DNA of 64,000 bases, taken from Halocatena pleomorpha (lineage in GTDB: Archaea; Halobacteriota; Halobacteria; Halobacteriales; Haloarculaceae). The notes beneath the pieces are model-generated. The model saw nothing but the letters and a program-made list of their open reading frames with translations. It was not told the origin of the DNA and made no database searches. Below are positions 50,441 through 60,446 of this stretch, piece after piece. Both the position numbers and the translations under genes were made by a program. Within the stretch, counting starts at the first letter, position 1. Each line of letters begins with the position of its first letter. Location: assembly GCF_003862495.1 (NCBI RefSeq), contig NZ_RRCH01000031.1, positions 1 through 64,000 of the forward strand. The letters run 5' to 3'.

Positions 50441-51709
50441 ATGCTCATCGAAACCGCCACGCTCGCTGATGGTCGCGTCCGGGACGTTCGTGTCACAGAC
50501 GGACAGATCGAGACGGTGGATCCGGCGCTATCCCCACGCTCCGAGGAGACTGTTCGGAACGCGGAGGAGAAGCTCCTGTTGCCAGGGATGATCGACACCC
50601 ACGTCCATTTCCGTCAACCGGGGGCAGCCCACAAAGAAACGTGGACAACCGGGAGCAAAAGCGCAGCTGCGGGTGGTGTAACGACCGTGGTCGATCAACC
50701 GAACACCGATCCGCCGACGACGACCCCACAAGCGTTTGAAGAGAAACATGAACTCGCGCAGGCGTCGTACGTCGATTTCGGACTCAACGGCGGCGTGACA
50801 CCGGACTGGTCGCCCGCGCTCCTCGAAAAACCGCTGTTTGCGCTGGGCGAGGTGTTTTTGGCGGATTCGACCGGAAACATGGGCATCGACACCGAGCTCT
50901 TCGAGAACGCCCTCGAACGAGCCACCGAACACGGCGTTCACGTCACTGTCCACGCCGAGGACGCGACGCAGTTCGATGAATCCGCCCGAAACCGATCCGA
51001 TGCCGACGCATGGAGCGCCTACCGAACGCCCGACGCCGAAGTCACAGCCGTTGAGCGTGCGTGTGACATCGGGACCGCTCTCGACACCCAGATCCACATC
51101 GCCCACACCAGCACTCCGGCAGGCATTGATCGCGCAACCACAGCGGGAATGACGTGCGAAGTGACACCCCACCACCTGTTTCTCAGTCGGGACGATCTCG
51201 ACGAACTGGGCACGTTCGGCCGGATGAACCCCCCTCTCCGGAACGAAGACCGCCGGCAGGCGGTGTACGACCGGGTAGCCGACGGCACCGTTGACCTGAT
51301 CGCCACCGACCACGCACCCCACACGCGAGCCGAGAAGAATACCGGTGTCTGGGACGCCCCGAGCGGTGTCCCCGGCGTGGAAACCGCGTTGCCCCTCCTT
51401 CTCGAAGAAGCCCGCGCGGGTCGCCTCGGCTACGATCGGGTGCGCGATCTCACCGCCACGAATCCGGCGCGGCTGTTCGAATTGCCACGAAAGGGACGGA
51501 TCAAGGCGGGACGGGACGCCGATCTCGTGCTCGTTGATCCGGACGAGTCGCGGACGATTACAGCCGATAACCTCCACTCGAACTGTGAGTGGACCCCCTT
51601 CGAAGGCCGACGAGGCGTCTTCCCCGAATGGACGATGGTCCGTGGCGAGATCGTCTACGAAAACGGCGAGTTCGGAGAGCGAGTCGGACAGAACGTCCGC
51701 GACCAGTAG
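50441..51709 (+). CDS. pyrC: dihydroorotase
   Basis: The 422-aa enzyme interconverts N-carbamoyl aspartate and dihydroorotate in pyrimidine synthesis. The metal motif IDTHVHFRQPGAAHKETW (HxHxR), VTVHAEDATQF (His ligand), IHIAHTSTPAGI, CEVTPHHLFLS and DLIATDHAPHT (catalytic Asp) are the complete class I series, and ATNPARLFELPRKGRIKAGRDADLVLVDPDE is the usual C-terminal closing. It follows the lipoate-ligase-like gene and ends 14 bp from a convergent small membrane gene. Confidence 0.93.
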   Translation: MLIETATLADGRVRDVRVTDGQIETVDPALSPRSEETVRNAEEKLLLPGMIDTHVHFRQPGAAHKETWTTGSKSAAAGGVTTVVDQPNTDPPTTTPQAFEEKHELAQASYVDFGLNGGVTPDWSPALLEKPLFALGEVFLADSTGNMGIDTELFENALERATEHGVHVTVHAEDATQFDESARNRSDADAWSAYRTPDAEVTAVERACDIGTALDTQIHIAHTSTPAGIDRATTAGMTCEVTPHHLFLSRDDLDELGTFGRMNPPLRNEDRRQAVYDRVADGTVDLIATDHAPHTRAEKNTGVWDAPSGVPGVETALPLLLEEARAGRLGYDRVRDLTATNPARLFELPRKGRIKAGRDADLVLVDPDESRTITADNLHSNCEWTPFEGRRGVFPEWTMVRGEIVYENGEFGERVGQNVRDQ

Positions 51710-51723
51710 AATCGCTTCGACAC

Positions 51724-52107
51724 TTACACCCAAAGGATCGACGACACCGCGATCACGCCGACCATTCCGCCGAAGCCGAAGCCGCCGATCCGGGCCATCG
51801 CTCGCCGGGAGTCGTCCTCCGACCAGTTGGTTCCGGTGTCAAGATACCGTTGTGCGTTTTCGACGCTTGAACCTGCGAGCACCGAACCGGACCAGCCCAA
51901 CAGCCCGAACCCGAAACAGAGCGCTCCGAGCGAAAACGCTTGTGTGCTCACAACAGCCAGACCGGACGGCGTGACGAGCAGGAGGACCACAACCCCGAGG
52001 ACAGCGAGCACACCGCCCCCGAGGGCAGCCGAGCCGACCAGACGGACGCGATCGCGTATCCACGACCACAGCGGCCCGTTCGAACGTAACCGAGGGGTTC
52101 GGTCCAT
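51724..52107 (-). CDS. small membrane protein after ABC permease (DUF7268-like)
   Basis: The 127-aa protein has three hydrophobic segments (about residues 24-45, 54-78, 104-126) and a short soluble loop, ENAQRYLDTGTNWSEDDSRRAM. It follows the DppC-type permease by only 6 bp, so it belongs to the transporter transcript, but it lacks any transporter motif. I recall haloarchaeal proteins of this size annotated DUF7268 (unverified). Function unknown. Confidence 0.7.
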   Translation of the reverse strand: MDRTPRLRSNGPLWSWIRDRVRLVGSAALGGGVLAVLGVVVLLLVTPSGLAVVSTQAFSLGALCFGFGLLGWSGSVLAGSSVENAQRYLDTGTNWSEDDSRRAMARIGGFGFGGMVGVIAVSSILWV

Positions 52108-52113
52108 CGATAC

Positions 52114-53064
52114 TCAGTCGATGGCGTCGCGCATCCGGGGATCGAGCGCGTCGCGCATACCGTCACCCAACAGGTTGAACCCGAGAACGGTCAGCGCGAG
52201 GAACAGACCGGGGAAGAACGCCCACCACCACGCGCTGTGGAGTCCGTATTCGACGCCGTTCGAGAGCATCCATCCCCATGACGGTGTGCCGGCCTCGGCT
52301 CCGAAGCCCAAAAACGACAGCGCCGCGAGATCGATGATCGCCAGCCCGAAGTTGAGCGTGCTCTGGACGGTGACCGGCGCGAGACAGTTCGGGATGACGT
52401 GGCGCACAAGCACCCGGAAATCGGTTGCGCCGAGCGCAACCGTGGCGTCGATGTACTCGTCTTCCATCACCTTGAGCGCAGCACCCCGGACGACACGAGC
52501 GAATCGCGGGGTGTACACGAGTACCAGCGCGATCACGGCGTTTTGGAGACCGGTACCGAAGATGGCGACCAGTGCGAGCGCCAGCAGCAACGACGGAAAC
52601 GCGAGCAGCACGTCCATCGTCCGCATGATGACGTTATCGACGATGTCGCCGTAGTACGCGGCGAGGATCCCCAATCCAACACCAAGGACCGTCGACGCGC
52701 CGACGGTAACGGTACCCCACTTCAGCGCGAGCCATGCGCCGTACATCACGCGCGGGAAAATGCTCCGGGCCTGCCCGTCCAATCCGAACGGATACCGCAG
52801 GCTGGGCGGGGCTTCAGCCATATCTGAATTGCCACTGAGATTCGAGAGTGTGATCGCTTCGTACTGGCCGTCAGTCAACGGCGGGAGACCGCCGATGAAC
52901 ACCCGAGCGTAGATTGCGAGACCGGCGATCGTAGCGATGATGAGCAATCCCACGATCGCCAGCCGATTCGATGCGAGCTCCGAGAGAAACTGTGAGTCAC
53001 GAATCCGGGCCAACAGACCGCGAATCCCTCGTTTCCGTCCGTTCGCGTGTGTGTGTGTGCTCAT
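52114..53064 (-). CDS. dppC: ABC transporter permease, DppC type
   Basis: The 316-aa inner-membrane permease has an N-terminal anchor (NRLAIVGLLIIATIAGLAIYARVF), a long extracytoplasmic loop, then five more segments. The EAA loop reads EDEYIDATVALGATDFRVLVRHVIPNCLAPVTV (about residues 197-228), where it contacts the ATPase. It pairs with the DppB-type permease 2 nt upstream to form the channel of a peptide/nickel-type importer. Substrate identity is not given by the sequence. Confidence 0.9.
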   Translation of the reverse strand: MSTHTHANGRKRGIRGLLARIRDSQFLSELASNRLAIVGLLIIATIAGLAIYARVFIGGLPPLTDGQYEAITLSNLSGNSDMAEAPPSLRYPFGLDGQARSIFPRVMYGAWLALKWGTVTVGASTVLGVGLGILAAYYGDIVDNVIMRTMDVLLAFPSLLLALALVAIFGTGLQNAVIALVLVYTPRFARVVRGAALKVMEDEYIDATVALGATDFRVLVRHVIPNCLAPVTVQSTLNFGLAIIDLAALSFLGFGAEAGTPSWGWMLSNGVEYGLHSAWWWAFFPGLFLALTVLGFNLLGDGMRDALDPRMRDAID

Positions 53065-53066
53065 TG

Positions 53067-54110
53067 TTACTGTTGGATGCGTGGGTCGAGATAGGAGTAC
53101 GTGATGTCGACACCGAGGTTAACGAGTGTGAAAAGCAGGGCAAACACCAACACAGTACCCTGCACGACAGGATAGTCGCCGACATCAATCGCGTCGACGA
53201 GGATCATACCGATCCCTTCGATACCAAACACTGTCTCGGTCAACACCGCGCCGCCGAGCAACGTCCCGAACTGGATTCCAATCACCGTGATCACCGGGAT
53301 GAACGCGTTCTTTAGCCCGTGTTTCAGGAACGTTATCCGTTCACCCTGCCCTTTAGCGCGGGCCGTCCGGATGTAATCCTGCCGGACGACTTCAAGCATA
53401 GACGACCGCATCATCCGGGAAATCAATGCCATCGAGTAGAACCCGATGACCGACGCCGGAAGCACGAGGTGTCTTACAGCAGACACGAACGCGTCGTACC
53501 GGGCGAGTAACAGCGTGTCAAGGGTGATCAATCCCGTGCGCGGGAGTTCGTGTCCGAAGAAGAGCCACGTATCACTGAGGAAATACTGCTGAGCGATCCG
53601 ACCGTTCGTTGGGAAGATTCCGAGCGTCACTGAAAACAGGATGATGACGATCGGTCCGCTCCAGAAGATCGGGACGCTGATCCCGGTCAATGCACCGATT
53701 CTCGTGATGTGGTCCGTGATCGAATCCTGTTTGATGGCGCTAATAACACCGAGCGGGAGACCGAGCAGGATGCCGATCAGCTGACCGTACACCGCGAGTT
53801 CGATCGTGGTCGGGATGCTGTTTTTTAGTATCGACGCCACAGACTGATTCGGTCGAAGTACGTACGACTCACCGAGCTTGAGCTGTGCCGTATCGGCCAA
53901 AAACCGACCGTACTGGACCCAAATGGGATCGCTGAGTCCTATCTCCTGCCGTACCATTTCTACCTGTTCCTGACTGGCACGCTGTCCGGCCATCACTCGC
54001 GCCGGATCGCCGGGGCTGATATGGAGCACGGCGAAAACGAGCGTGGCAACCCCAAGCAGGACTGGAACCAGCAGCAGGAGCCGCTTTACAACGAACCATT
54101 TCGAAGCCAT
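53067..54110 (-). CDS. dppB: ABC transporter permease, DppB type
   Basis: The 347-aa permease shows the DppB start KRLLLLVPVLLGVATLVFAVLHISPGDPARVMAG, GQLIGILLGLPLGVISAIKQDS, and the EAA loop RTARAKGQGERITFLKHGLKNAFIPVITVIG. FGIEGIGMILVDAIDVGDYPVVQG is the usual C-terminal motif. It heads the permease pair. A hairpin followed by a T6 run lies in the 210-bp gap to the substrate-binding gene, so permease levels may be set separately from the binding protein. Confidence 0.9.
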   Translation of the reverse strand: MASKWFVVKRLLLLVPVLLGVATLVFAVLHISPGDPARVMAGQRASQEQVEMVRQEIGLSDPIWVQYGRFLADTAQLKLGESYVLRPNQSVASILKNSIPTTIELAVYGQLIGILLGLPLGVISAIKQDSITDHITRIGALTGISVPIFWSGPIVIILFSVTLGIFPTNGRIAQQYFLSDTWLFFGHELPRTGLITLDTLLLARYDAFVSAVRHLVLPASVIGFYSMALISRMMRSSMLEVVRQDYIRTARAKGQGERITFLKHGLKNAFIPVITVIGIQFGTLLGGAVLTETVFGIEGIGMILVDAIDVGDYPVVQGTVLVFALLFTLVNLGVDITYSYLDPRIQQ

Positions 54111-54136
54111 CTACCTGTAGGCGGAGGCGAGTGTTG

Positions 54137-54170
54137 AAAAAACCCACTATTTCCGTCCAATCAGACGGAA
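54137..54170 (-). terminator. hairpin and T6 between binding protein and permeases
   Basis: On the minus strand TTCCGTC-N6-GACGGAA (54151-54170) is a perfect 7-bp stem, followed after about 8 nt by TTTTTT (54137-54142). Located in the 210-bp gap after the substrate-binding gene and 27 bp before dppB. It could act as an attenuator, an mRNA 3'-end stabiliser or, for the T-rich part, a promoter element. The choice needs transcript data. Confidence 0.45.
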
Positions 54171-54320
54171 GTATTACACGAACCCGTGAAGAAAGTACAC
54201 GGTTGTAGCCGTAGGATCGACCACCGCAGACGCGTTCGACAGGCGATAGCCGCCGACGGATACGCCACTCGAAACAGCTATATGATAGATTACTGTTAAT
54301 AAGTTGACCGAACAGAATCG

Positions 54321-55976
54321 CTATTCGACGGAGACAGTTCGGAGGAACGGTCCACCGACAGCCGACACGTTGTAGTCGGAGACACTATTTGAGACGCCAC
54401 GCAGCACGTTCGTGTGATCAAGGAACACCCACGGCGCTTCATCGTGGGCGAGTTTGCCAGCTTCCCTGTACAGCCCTTCTCGTTCTTGAACGCTGCCAGT
54501 AATGGACCGGGCCTCTTCAACCGACGACATGAACTCCTGGTTGGCCCACCCACTCGCGTTTGTGGTTTGGTAGCCGTCGGTGTCGAAGCTCACCCAATCT
54601 TGACCGTCCGGACTCTCTACGGCGGGGTGAAGCAAGGGATAATAGAAGTTGTCCGGATCGCCGTTGTCGGTGTTCCAACCCAGGAAACAGGCGTCGTGTT
54701 TGCCCGTCTGGGTGTATTCCAGATACGGTTCCCACGACATCTGGCTGATTTCCGCGTTGATCCCGACTGCGCTGAGGTCCGATTTGACCTGTTCTGCGGT
54801 CTGTATCGGTGAGGGGATGTACGGCCGAGGGTTTTTGAACACCGCAAGCTCCATATTGAATCCGTTGCCGTGGCCAGCCTCTTTTAACAACGTCTTTGCC
54901 TGCTGTGGATCGTGGGGGTACGGATCGATGTTCTCATTGTAGCCCATCACCGACTCCGGGATCGGCTGGCTTGACTGGGTTGCGAGCCCTGAGAAGATCT
55001 CCTCGACGATGACTTTCGTATTGATGGCGTAGTTCATCGCCTTTCTGACACTTTTCTTCCGGAACGGTTTCATCCGTTCCATGTTGAGCGCGAGATAGCC
55101 GACGTTGAGACCGACTTTCTGCTGCACGGACACACCGTCGTTGTTTTCGATCCGACTGACTCCGTCCGGGTCGATCCCATCGATGATGTGAGTCTTCCCG
55201 CTGATGAGTTGAGACACCCGCGTCGAGTTCTCACCGACAGTACTGAAAATGACCTTACTGACTTCTGGCCCGTCGTTCCAGTAGTTTTCGTTGGCTCGTA
55301 AACGGATCTGTCGGCCGTTCTGTTCGTACTGATCCAACGTGAACGGTCCGGTGCCGATCGCCGTTGTGCTGAAGTCGGTCCCGCTCTCGATTTCCGATTT
55401 CGGAAGGACGCCGCCAGCGAATATTGCGAGATTCCGAAAGAACGGTGCGAACTTCTTTGTCAACTCGATTTCGAGTTCGTAGTCGCCAACGACCGACACC
55501 GACTTGATCTGCCCGAACACGATGTTCGAATACGCTGATACGTTCTTCTTTCCGATGTAATGTTTGTACTCTGGATCGGTGAGTCGACGGTAAGTTGCCT
55601 CGAAATCCTGCGCGGTGAACTCGTCTCCGTTGTGGAACTTTACGCCCTCGCGCAACGTGAGTGAGGCCGTTGTTCCGTCGAGAGTGTACTCTTTCGCTAG
55701 ACTGCCCGTGATCTGGTTCTGTCCCGGTTTGAAATCGATGAGCTTGTCGTAGATCTGATTTGTGACTTTTACGTCCTCGCCGCTCGTTGTAACGTGAATA
55801 TCGAGCGTCGAATTTCTAGCACCCCGACTGTACATGAGCGTTCCCGAAGGACCGTCACCGCCGCCAGAACTGGTGTCTTTGGGCGAGCCGGTACAGCCAG
55901 CCACGGACACGGTCGCCATCGTGGCTCCCGCTGCCTTTAGAAACGTTCGCCGACTATGAGTGCCATCCGTTTCCAT
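54321..55976 (-). CDS. peptide-type ABC substrate-binding lipoprotein
   Basis: The 551-aa SBP_bac_5-family protein starts at ATG 55976 with a Tat signal, SRRTFLKAAGATMATVSVAGC, whose final Cys is the lipobox anchor. After a Gly/Ser linker the mature protein carries LREGVKFHNGDEFTAQDFEATYRRL, the family signature (about residues 135-160), and the typical late motif. It captures peptides or other solutes outside and delivers them to the DppB/C channel. It has its own TATA-like sequence 25 bp upstream, suggesting extra expression compared with the membrane parts. Confidence 0.92.
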   Translation of the reverse strand: METDGTHSRRTFLKAAGATMATVSVAGCTGSPKDTSSGGGDGPSGTLMYSRGARNSTLDIHVTTSGEDVKVTNQIYDKLIDFKPGQNQITGSLAKEYTLDGTTASLTLREGVKFHNGDEFTAQDFEATYRRLTDPEYKHYIGKKNVSAYSNIVFGQIKSVSVVGDYELEIELTKKFAPFFRNLAIFAGGVLPKSEIESGTDFSTTAIGTGPFTLDQYEQNGRQIRLRANENYWNDGPEVSKVIFSTVGENSTRVSQLISGKTHIIDGIDPDGVSRIENNDGVSVQQKVGLNVGYLALNMERMKPFRKKSVRKAMNYAINTKVIVEEIFSGLATQSSQPIPESVMGYNENIDPYPHDPQQAKTLLKEAGHGNGFNMELAVFKNPRPYIPSPIQTAEQVKSDLSAVGINAEISQMSWEPYLEYTQTGKHDACFLGWNTDNGDPDNFYYPLLHPAVESPDGQDWVSFDTDGYQTTNASGWANQEFMSSVEEARSITGSVQEREGLYREAGKLAHDEAPWVFLDHTNVLRGVSNSVSDYNVSAVGGPFLRTVSVE

Positions 55977-55998
55977 ACACACACAGGGTGAATGGCCA

Positions 55999-56010
55999 GA
56001 TATAAGTCTA
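55999..56010 (-). promoter_or_regulatory. TATA box of the substrate-binding gene
   Basis: AGACTTATATCT (minus strand) is 23-34 bp before ATG 55976, in the 53-bp gap after the ATPase gene. It predicts a separate, nearly leaderless transcript for the binding protein, a common means to express it in excess. Confidence 0.5.
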
Positions 56011-56029
56011 CCGAATTAAACAATAGAAT

Positions 56030-58870
56030 TTAACGTTGTGTTGTGTCTGGTTGATTATACAAGTGACAAGCCGCGGGGTGTGGCTCTTTTTGAAGAACAG
56101 GTTGGGTTCGCTCACATACACTTTCGAAGCGCTGCCTGAGCACATTCTGGGCTTCTGGCCATTTTCCATCGTCGATGAGATCGATGGCCCACGCGATGGT
56201 CATCCGATTCTCGCCCGTCAGATCACCATCAAATATGAGATCGACAAGCTGTTGTGCCGAAGCGTTCTCCGTTGCGTTCGATCTCTCGGCTGCTTCGACG
56301 CTGGTCCCACCGTCGGTGACGAACCCTTCTTCCTGGATTGCGTCGAGATCGACCGCTTTCTCTTCGACGCGCTGTCGGAAGTGCATTACTTCTCGGTAGG
56401 TCTCCTGATCGATTTCGATGCTCTCAGGAGGAATGACAGAGGGACAGCGCGTCCGGAACGAACAGCCGGACGGCGGATCGACGGGACTTGGAACGCCCCC
56501 TTCGAGGAGGATGCGCTCCGATTCCCGAGTCGGATCCGGAACGGGAACCGCGGACAACAACGCCTCCGTGTATGGATGCTTCTGATCGGAGAACAGTTCG
56601 TCTGTGCCAGCAACCTCCACGACCTTCCCGAGATACATCACCGCAACGCGGTCACAAATGTGACGAACTACTGATAAATCGTGTGCAATGAACAGGTAGG
56701 TGAGTCCAAACTCCTGTTGGAGATCTTCGAGGAGATTGATGATCTGTGCCTGAACGCTCACGTCGAGCGCACTCACCGGTTCGTCACAGACGATGAAATC
56801 CGGATCGACGGCGAGCGCGCGAGCGATGCCGACACGCTGTCGTTGTCCACCCGATAGTTCGTGTGGATACCGGTCACGCTGCGTTGGATCGAGACCAACT
56901 TCGCTCAGCAGTTCAGTGATACGGGCGTCCAGGAGATCCCGTTTCGCTCGGTTGATCTCGATCGAGAGTGTCAGTCCCCTGCTTCGTTCACTGATACTAA
57001 TATCGATATCCTCCTTCGAGAGCACTTCTGTCCGGAGTTCGAGCGAGCCGACTTCTTGATCTCGAATCGTCACGGCGATGTCGCTTTCTTCGCGTTCGAC
57101 CAGTTCTCCGAGAAGCGATTCAGTACCGGTCAGCTCGACATCTTGGCCGCCGAACACGTTGGCCGAAACGTCGAATGTTGGTTGATCGTGAATTTCGAGC
57201 GGCTCAGCGATCGTGCTTCCGACAGTCTGCCGAGGATCCAGACTCGACAGTGGATCCTGAAAAATCATCTGCATGTCCTGGCGCTTCTCTCGGAGTTCTG
57301 ACCGGCCCAGATCATTGAGCACGTCGCCGGTAAACAGGACCGTTCCGTCGGTCGGCTCGGTTAGCTGTAGAATTGACCGACCAGTCGTCGACTTTCCACA
57401 GCCGGATTCACCGACCAACCCCAACGTCTCGCCTTCGTACACGCTGAGGTCGATGTCGTCGACGGCTTTGACCGTTCCTTCCCCGAACAGTTTGCCGAGA
57501 ATACCGTCAGCTCGGGAGAAATGCTTCGTCAGACCGCGGGCAGACACCAGCGGATCCTCGTCGGTGTCGACATCGTGGCTGGATGTAGCGCTGACCCCCT
57601 CCGGACGGTATCGGCTGGTGTCGTAGTCCGGGAGAATGCATTTCGCGCGGTGATCGATCGACTCCGGACCGTTCTGGAGGTAGGGAATCTCACCCTCCTC
57701 ACACTCGGGCTTGGACCACGGACACCGGGACGCGAAGTGACACCCATCAGGCATGTTGATGAGGTCCGGAACGTTGCCCTCGATTGGTGTGAGTCGATCC
57801 GTTCCTTCGTGGGGAATCGATTCGAGGAGCGTGTAAGTGTACGGATGGGACGGGTTGGTGAAAATCTCCTCGACAGGACCTTCTTCGACGATCTCGCCGG
57901 CGTACATAACTGCCACACGATCGCACGTTTCAGCGACGACCCCGAGATCGTGTGTAATAAACAGCACAGACATTCCGAGATCGTCCTGAAGATCGTTGAT
58001 GAGGTCGAGAATTTGGGCCTGAATAGTGACATCGAGCGCCGTCGTCGGCTCGTCGGCAATGAGGAGTTTCGGACGACAGGCGAGCGCAATGGCAACGAGC
58101 ACGCGCTGGCGCATCCCACCGGAGAACTCGTGTGGGTACTCATCGATTCGCTGAGCAGGTTCAGGAATTCCCACCTCCGCGAGCAGTTCGATCGTCTCCT
58201 CCCGGAGTTCCGCACTCATCCGTCCGGGAATGAGTGATTCGCTGATGGCGTTGCGCCACGTATCGGCCTTCTGTTCTCCATGGCGGTGAAGGTTGAGGCT
58301 TTCTGCGACCTGCTCGCCCACTGTGAGCGCGGGGTTGAGCGAAGTCATCGGATCCTGAAACACCATTCCGATGTCTCCACCCCGGACATCCCGTAACACC
58401 GGTTCGGGCGCAGCCATGAGGTCGACATAGCCGTCCTCGATGTACAGGTAGCCGTCCTCGTTTTCACGCACGATCGCGTCGGGATACAACCGCGCGAGCG
58501 ATCCGAGCGCGTCGGCCCGGTCCGGGATGGTAACGTCGGGGGGAACAGCCGATCTGTCGACATGACCCTTGTTGATGTAGATAAACCCGTCGTGACGCCC
58601 AGTAACGATCTGATCGGGATACTGTTGTGCGACCCGTCTCACAACCTCCGGATCGTGAAACTCGATCTGTCCATCGACGATCTCTCCCGGCGAATCGACA
58701 AGATCCATCGTCGACAGGGCAGTGACGGACTTTCCTGATCCACTTTCCCCGACGAGACCCACGGTCTCCCCCTCGCGGATCGTGAGGTCGATCCCGTCAA
58801 CCGCTTTCACCATACCGCGGTCGGTATCGAACTGTGTTTTAACGCCTGACAGAGAGAGTAAATCGGACAC
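56030..58870 (-). CDS. fused double ABC ATPase (DppD-DppF) with large insertions
   Basis: The 946-aa protein starts with GTG at 58870. Half 1: Walker A GESGSGKS (41-48), Q-loop FQDP (171), signature FSGGMRQR (249), Walker B IADEP (271), and an oligopeptide Cys motif GCHFASRCP...C (377-411). Half 2: Walker A GESGCGKS (487-494), Q-loop (537), signature LSGGQRQR (672), Walker B CDEP (694). Three insertions stand out: residues 71-160 between Walker A and Q-loop of half 1, made of two copies of a YPDxIV...DGxxYIxxGxVD repeat; about 560-645 in half 2; and roughly 100 residues inside the second C-terminal Cys motif (RCPSV... to HPAACHL). It energises the adjacent permeases. First gene of the transporter locus. 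Confidence 0.9.
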   Translation of the reverse strand: MSDLLSLSGVKTQFDTDRGMVKAVDGIDLTIREGETVGLVGESGSGKSVTALSTMDLVDSPGEIVDGQIEFHDPEVVRRVAQQYPDQIVTGRHDGFIYINKGHVDRSAVPPDVTIPDRADALGSLARLYPDAIVRENEDGYLYIEDGYVDLMAAPEPVLRDVRGGDIGMVFQDPMTSLNPALTVGEQVAESLNLHRHGEQKADTWRNAISESLIPGRMSAELREETIELLAEVGIPEPAQRIDEYPHEFSGGMRQRVLVAIALACRPKLLIADEPTTALDVTIQAQILDLINDLQDDLGMSVLFITHDLGVVAETCDRVAVMYAGEIVEEGPVEEIFTNPSHPYTYTLLESIPHEGTDRLTPIEGNVPDLINMPDGCHFASRCPWSKPECEEGEIPYLQNGPESIDHRAKCILPDYDTSRYRPEGVSATSSHDVDTDEDPLVSARGLTKHFSRADGILGKLFGEGTVKAVDDIDLSVYEGETLGLVGESGCGKSTTGRSILQLTEPTDGTVLFTGDVLNDLGRSELREKRQDMQMIFQDPLSSLDPRQTVGSTIAEPLEIHDQPTFDVSANVFGGQDVELTGTESLLGELVEREESDIAVTIRDQEVGSLELRTEVLSKEDIDISISERSRGLTLSIEINRAKRDLLDARITELLSEVGLDPTQRDRYPHELSGGQRQRVGIARALAVDPDFIVCDEPVSALDVSVQAQIINLLEDLQQEFGLTYLFIAHDLSVVRHICDRVAVMYLGKVVEVAGTDELFSDQKHPYTEALLSAVPVPDPTRESERILLEGGVPSPVDPPSGCSFRTRCPSVIPPESIEIDQETYREVMHFRQRVEEKAVDLDAIQEEGFVTDGGTSVEAAERSNATENASAQQLVDLIFDGDLTGENRMTIAWAIDLIDDGKWPEAQNVLRQRFESVCERTQPVLQKEPHPAACHLYNQPDTTQR

Positions 58871-58896
58871 GGTTGGGAGCTGTATGGATAGGACAG

Positions 58897-58904
58897 TTAA
58901 ATCG
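58897..58904 (-). promoter_or_regulatory. TATA-like element before the ABC ATPase gene
   Basis: CGATTTAA (minus strand) is 27-34 bp before the GTG at 58870, matching a short-leader haloarchaeal promoter and supporting that GTG as the true start. Confidence 0.45.
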
Positions 58905-58988
58905 TTTAGGAATTATGATTATGACACGAACTGCCGGAAGACGTGCCAGCGAGGGTGTTCTTGAGGGAGCCACAGCACCGCTCTCAGT

Positions 58989-59531
58989 TCACACGGTAGT
59001 GGTTCTGTTGTCGGCTCTGATCCGATCAAGCAGGTCAGTCAGCGTTTGCTGCGCGAACCGTTCTTTGCGCTCTGTTCGCGCGTCGACACTGTCGATCAGA
59101 TGCCGGGTGACGGTGGTCTTCGAGTCGTTCGATCCCCACGGTGCGGCGTTGGCGACAGCAATGTAGACGGTCCCGACGGGCTTCTCATCAGTACCACCCT
59201 CTGGTCCCGCAATGCCGGTGGTTGCGACACCCCACGTCGTGCCGGCAGTGTCACGGACGGCTTGGGCCATCTGGCGGGCGACCGACTCGCTCACCGCGCC
59301 GTGTTCGTCGAGCGCCTCTCGTGTGACAGCGAGTAGCTCCCGTTTAGCTCCGTAGGAGTACGTCACGACCGCGCGATCGAAGTAATCGCTTGATCCCGGA
59401 ACGTCTGTGAGCAGCGAGCCGACTAGTCCACCGGTGCAGGATTCCGCCACCGAAACTGTGGCGTCCGCCGCCCTGAGTGCGGTCCCTACGCGCCGTTCGA
59501 TCGGATCCTCGGTGTCATCGTTCTGTGACAT
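58989..59531 (-). CDS. CinA-family amidohydrolase (PncC-like)
   Basis: The 180-aa protein starts at ATG 59531 and corresponds to the CinA C-terminal domain alone. [43 protein letters not shown] and [22 protein letters not shown] carry the conserved Ser/Thr and Gly residues of nicotinamide-nucleotide amidases. It should convert NMN to nicotinate mononucleotide, recycling a by-product of NAD-dependent processes. No domain fusion to the molybdopterin-like part of full CinA. Converges with nothing; 118 bp before the ABC ATPase gene. Confidence 0.88.
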   Translation of the reverse strand: MSQNDDTEDPIERRVGTALRAADATVSVAESCTGGLVGSLLTDVPGSSDYFDRAVVTYSYGAKRELLAVTREALDEHGAVSESVARQMAQAVRDTAGTTWGVATTGIAGPEGGTDEKPVGTVYIAVANAAPWGSNDSKTTVTRHLIDSVDARTERKERFAQQTLTDLLDRIRADNRTTTV

Positions 59532-59648
59532 ACCGCTATGCAGACGATCCACGCCAATGTATCCACTCACTATCGGACCTCTGGGCGGTCACCTCCAGAC
59601 ACGACAAAAACGGATCGCTGTTCGAGGGGCAGTTGCTCCAAAACGCCG

Positions 59649-60404
59649 TTATCTCCCCACGAACGCCGTGATCGTTGCTGCCACTCGTTCGGGTTCACTC
59701 ACGATCCCCTGATGGCCCATGCCCTCTAATTCGACCAGTTGGCTGTTCGGGAGTCGCTCGTGGAGCGTTCGGACGCCGTCCCGGAGGTGTTCGGGACCGT
59801 CTTCGCTCACCAACAGCAGCGTCGGCACGGAGAGATCGAGCGTCTCGTCCAGTCGGTACCGCTCGATCGCACGGTTCTGTCGAACAGCGATCTCGGCGTG
59901 GTCCAGCATTTCGGGAGTGAGAAGGTGATCGATGTGCTCCAATCCCGTCGCTTTCCGGAGATACAGCGCCATGGCTTGGCGTCGTTCTCCCGTCTCGATC
60001 AACGACTCCATCTCCGCCGCGAGTGTCGCGTCGTTCCTGTGATTCCCGACGAGTAGCGCCGGCTCATACAGGATGAGACGCTCTACTGGCGTCGTTCGTG
60101 CTGCCTCCAGCGCACAGAGTCCGCCGAAGGAGTGACCGAACACGGTTGGTGGCCCGTCGATCTTTTCCACGACCGCGCTGATGTCGTCACTCTCTCGATC
60201 GAGGCTGTACGCCGCTGCGTCGCCGCTTTGGCCGTGGCCGCGTCGATACGGCGCGACGACGGTGGTGTCTGTGACCAATTGTGGACGAAGGTGCGTCCAG
60301 AGGCTCTCTCCGAGTCCGCCGCCGTGAACGAGCACGAGCGGCGGTCCGTCTCCGACTTCTCTGTAGGCGATTTCCGCGCCATCAGTTGAGGTGACTGTCT
60401 GCAT
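59649..60404 (-). CDS. alpha/beta-hydrolase
   Basis: The 251-aa protein has the classical fold: LVLVHGGGLGESLW (oxyanion HG motif), FGHSFGGLCALEA (nucleophile elbow GxSxG, Ser near residue 93), LLVSEDGPEHLRDG (acid Asp) and EGMGHQGIVSEPE (His). It resembles esterases and C-C hydrolases of the proline iminopeptidase/haloperoxidase group. Substrate unknown. It is 42 bp downstream of the HTH_10 regulator on the same strand and could be cotranscribed. Confidence 0.85.
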   Translation of the reverse strand: MQTVTSTDGAEIAYREVGDGPPLVLVHGGGLGESLWTHLRPQLVTDTTVVAPYRRGHGQSGDAAAYSLDRESDDISAVVEKIDGPPTVFGHSFGGLCALEAARTTPVERLILYEPALLVGNHRNDATLAAEMESLIETGERRQAMALYLRKATGLEHIDHLLTPEMLDHAEIAVRQNRAIERYRLDETLDLSVPTLLLVSEDGPEHLRDGVRTLHERLPNSQLVELEGMGHQGIVSEPERVAATITAFVGR

Positions 60405-60446
60405 CGGTGGACGACGGTCGGAGACCTGTCTGGGTAAGGCGTTCTC

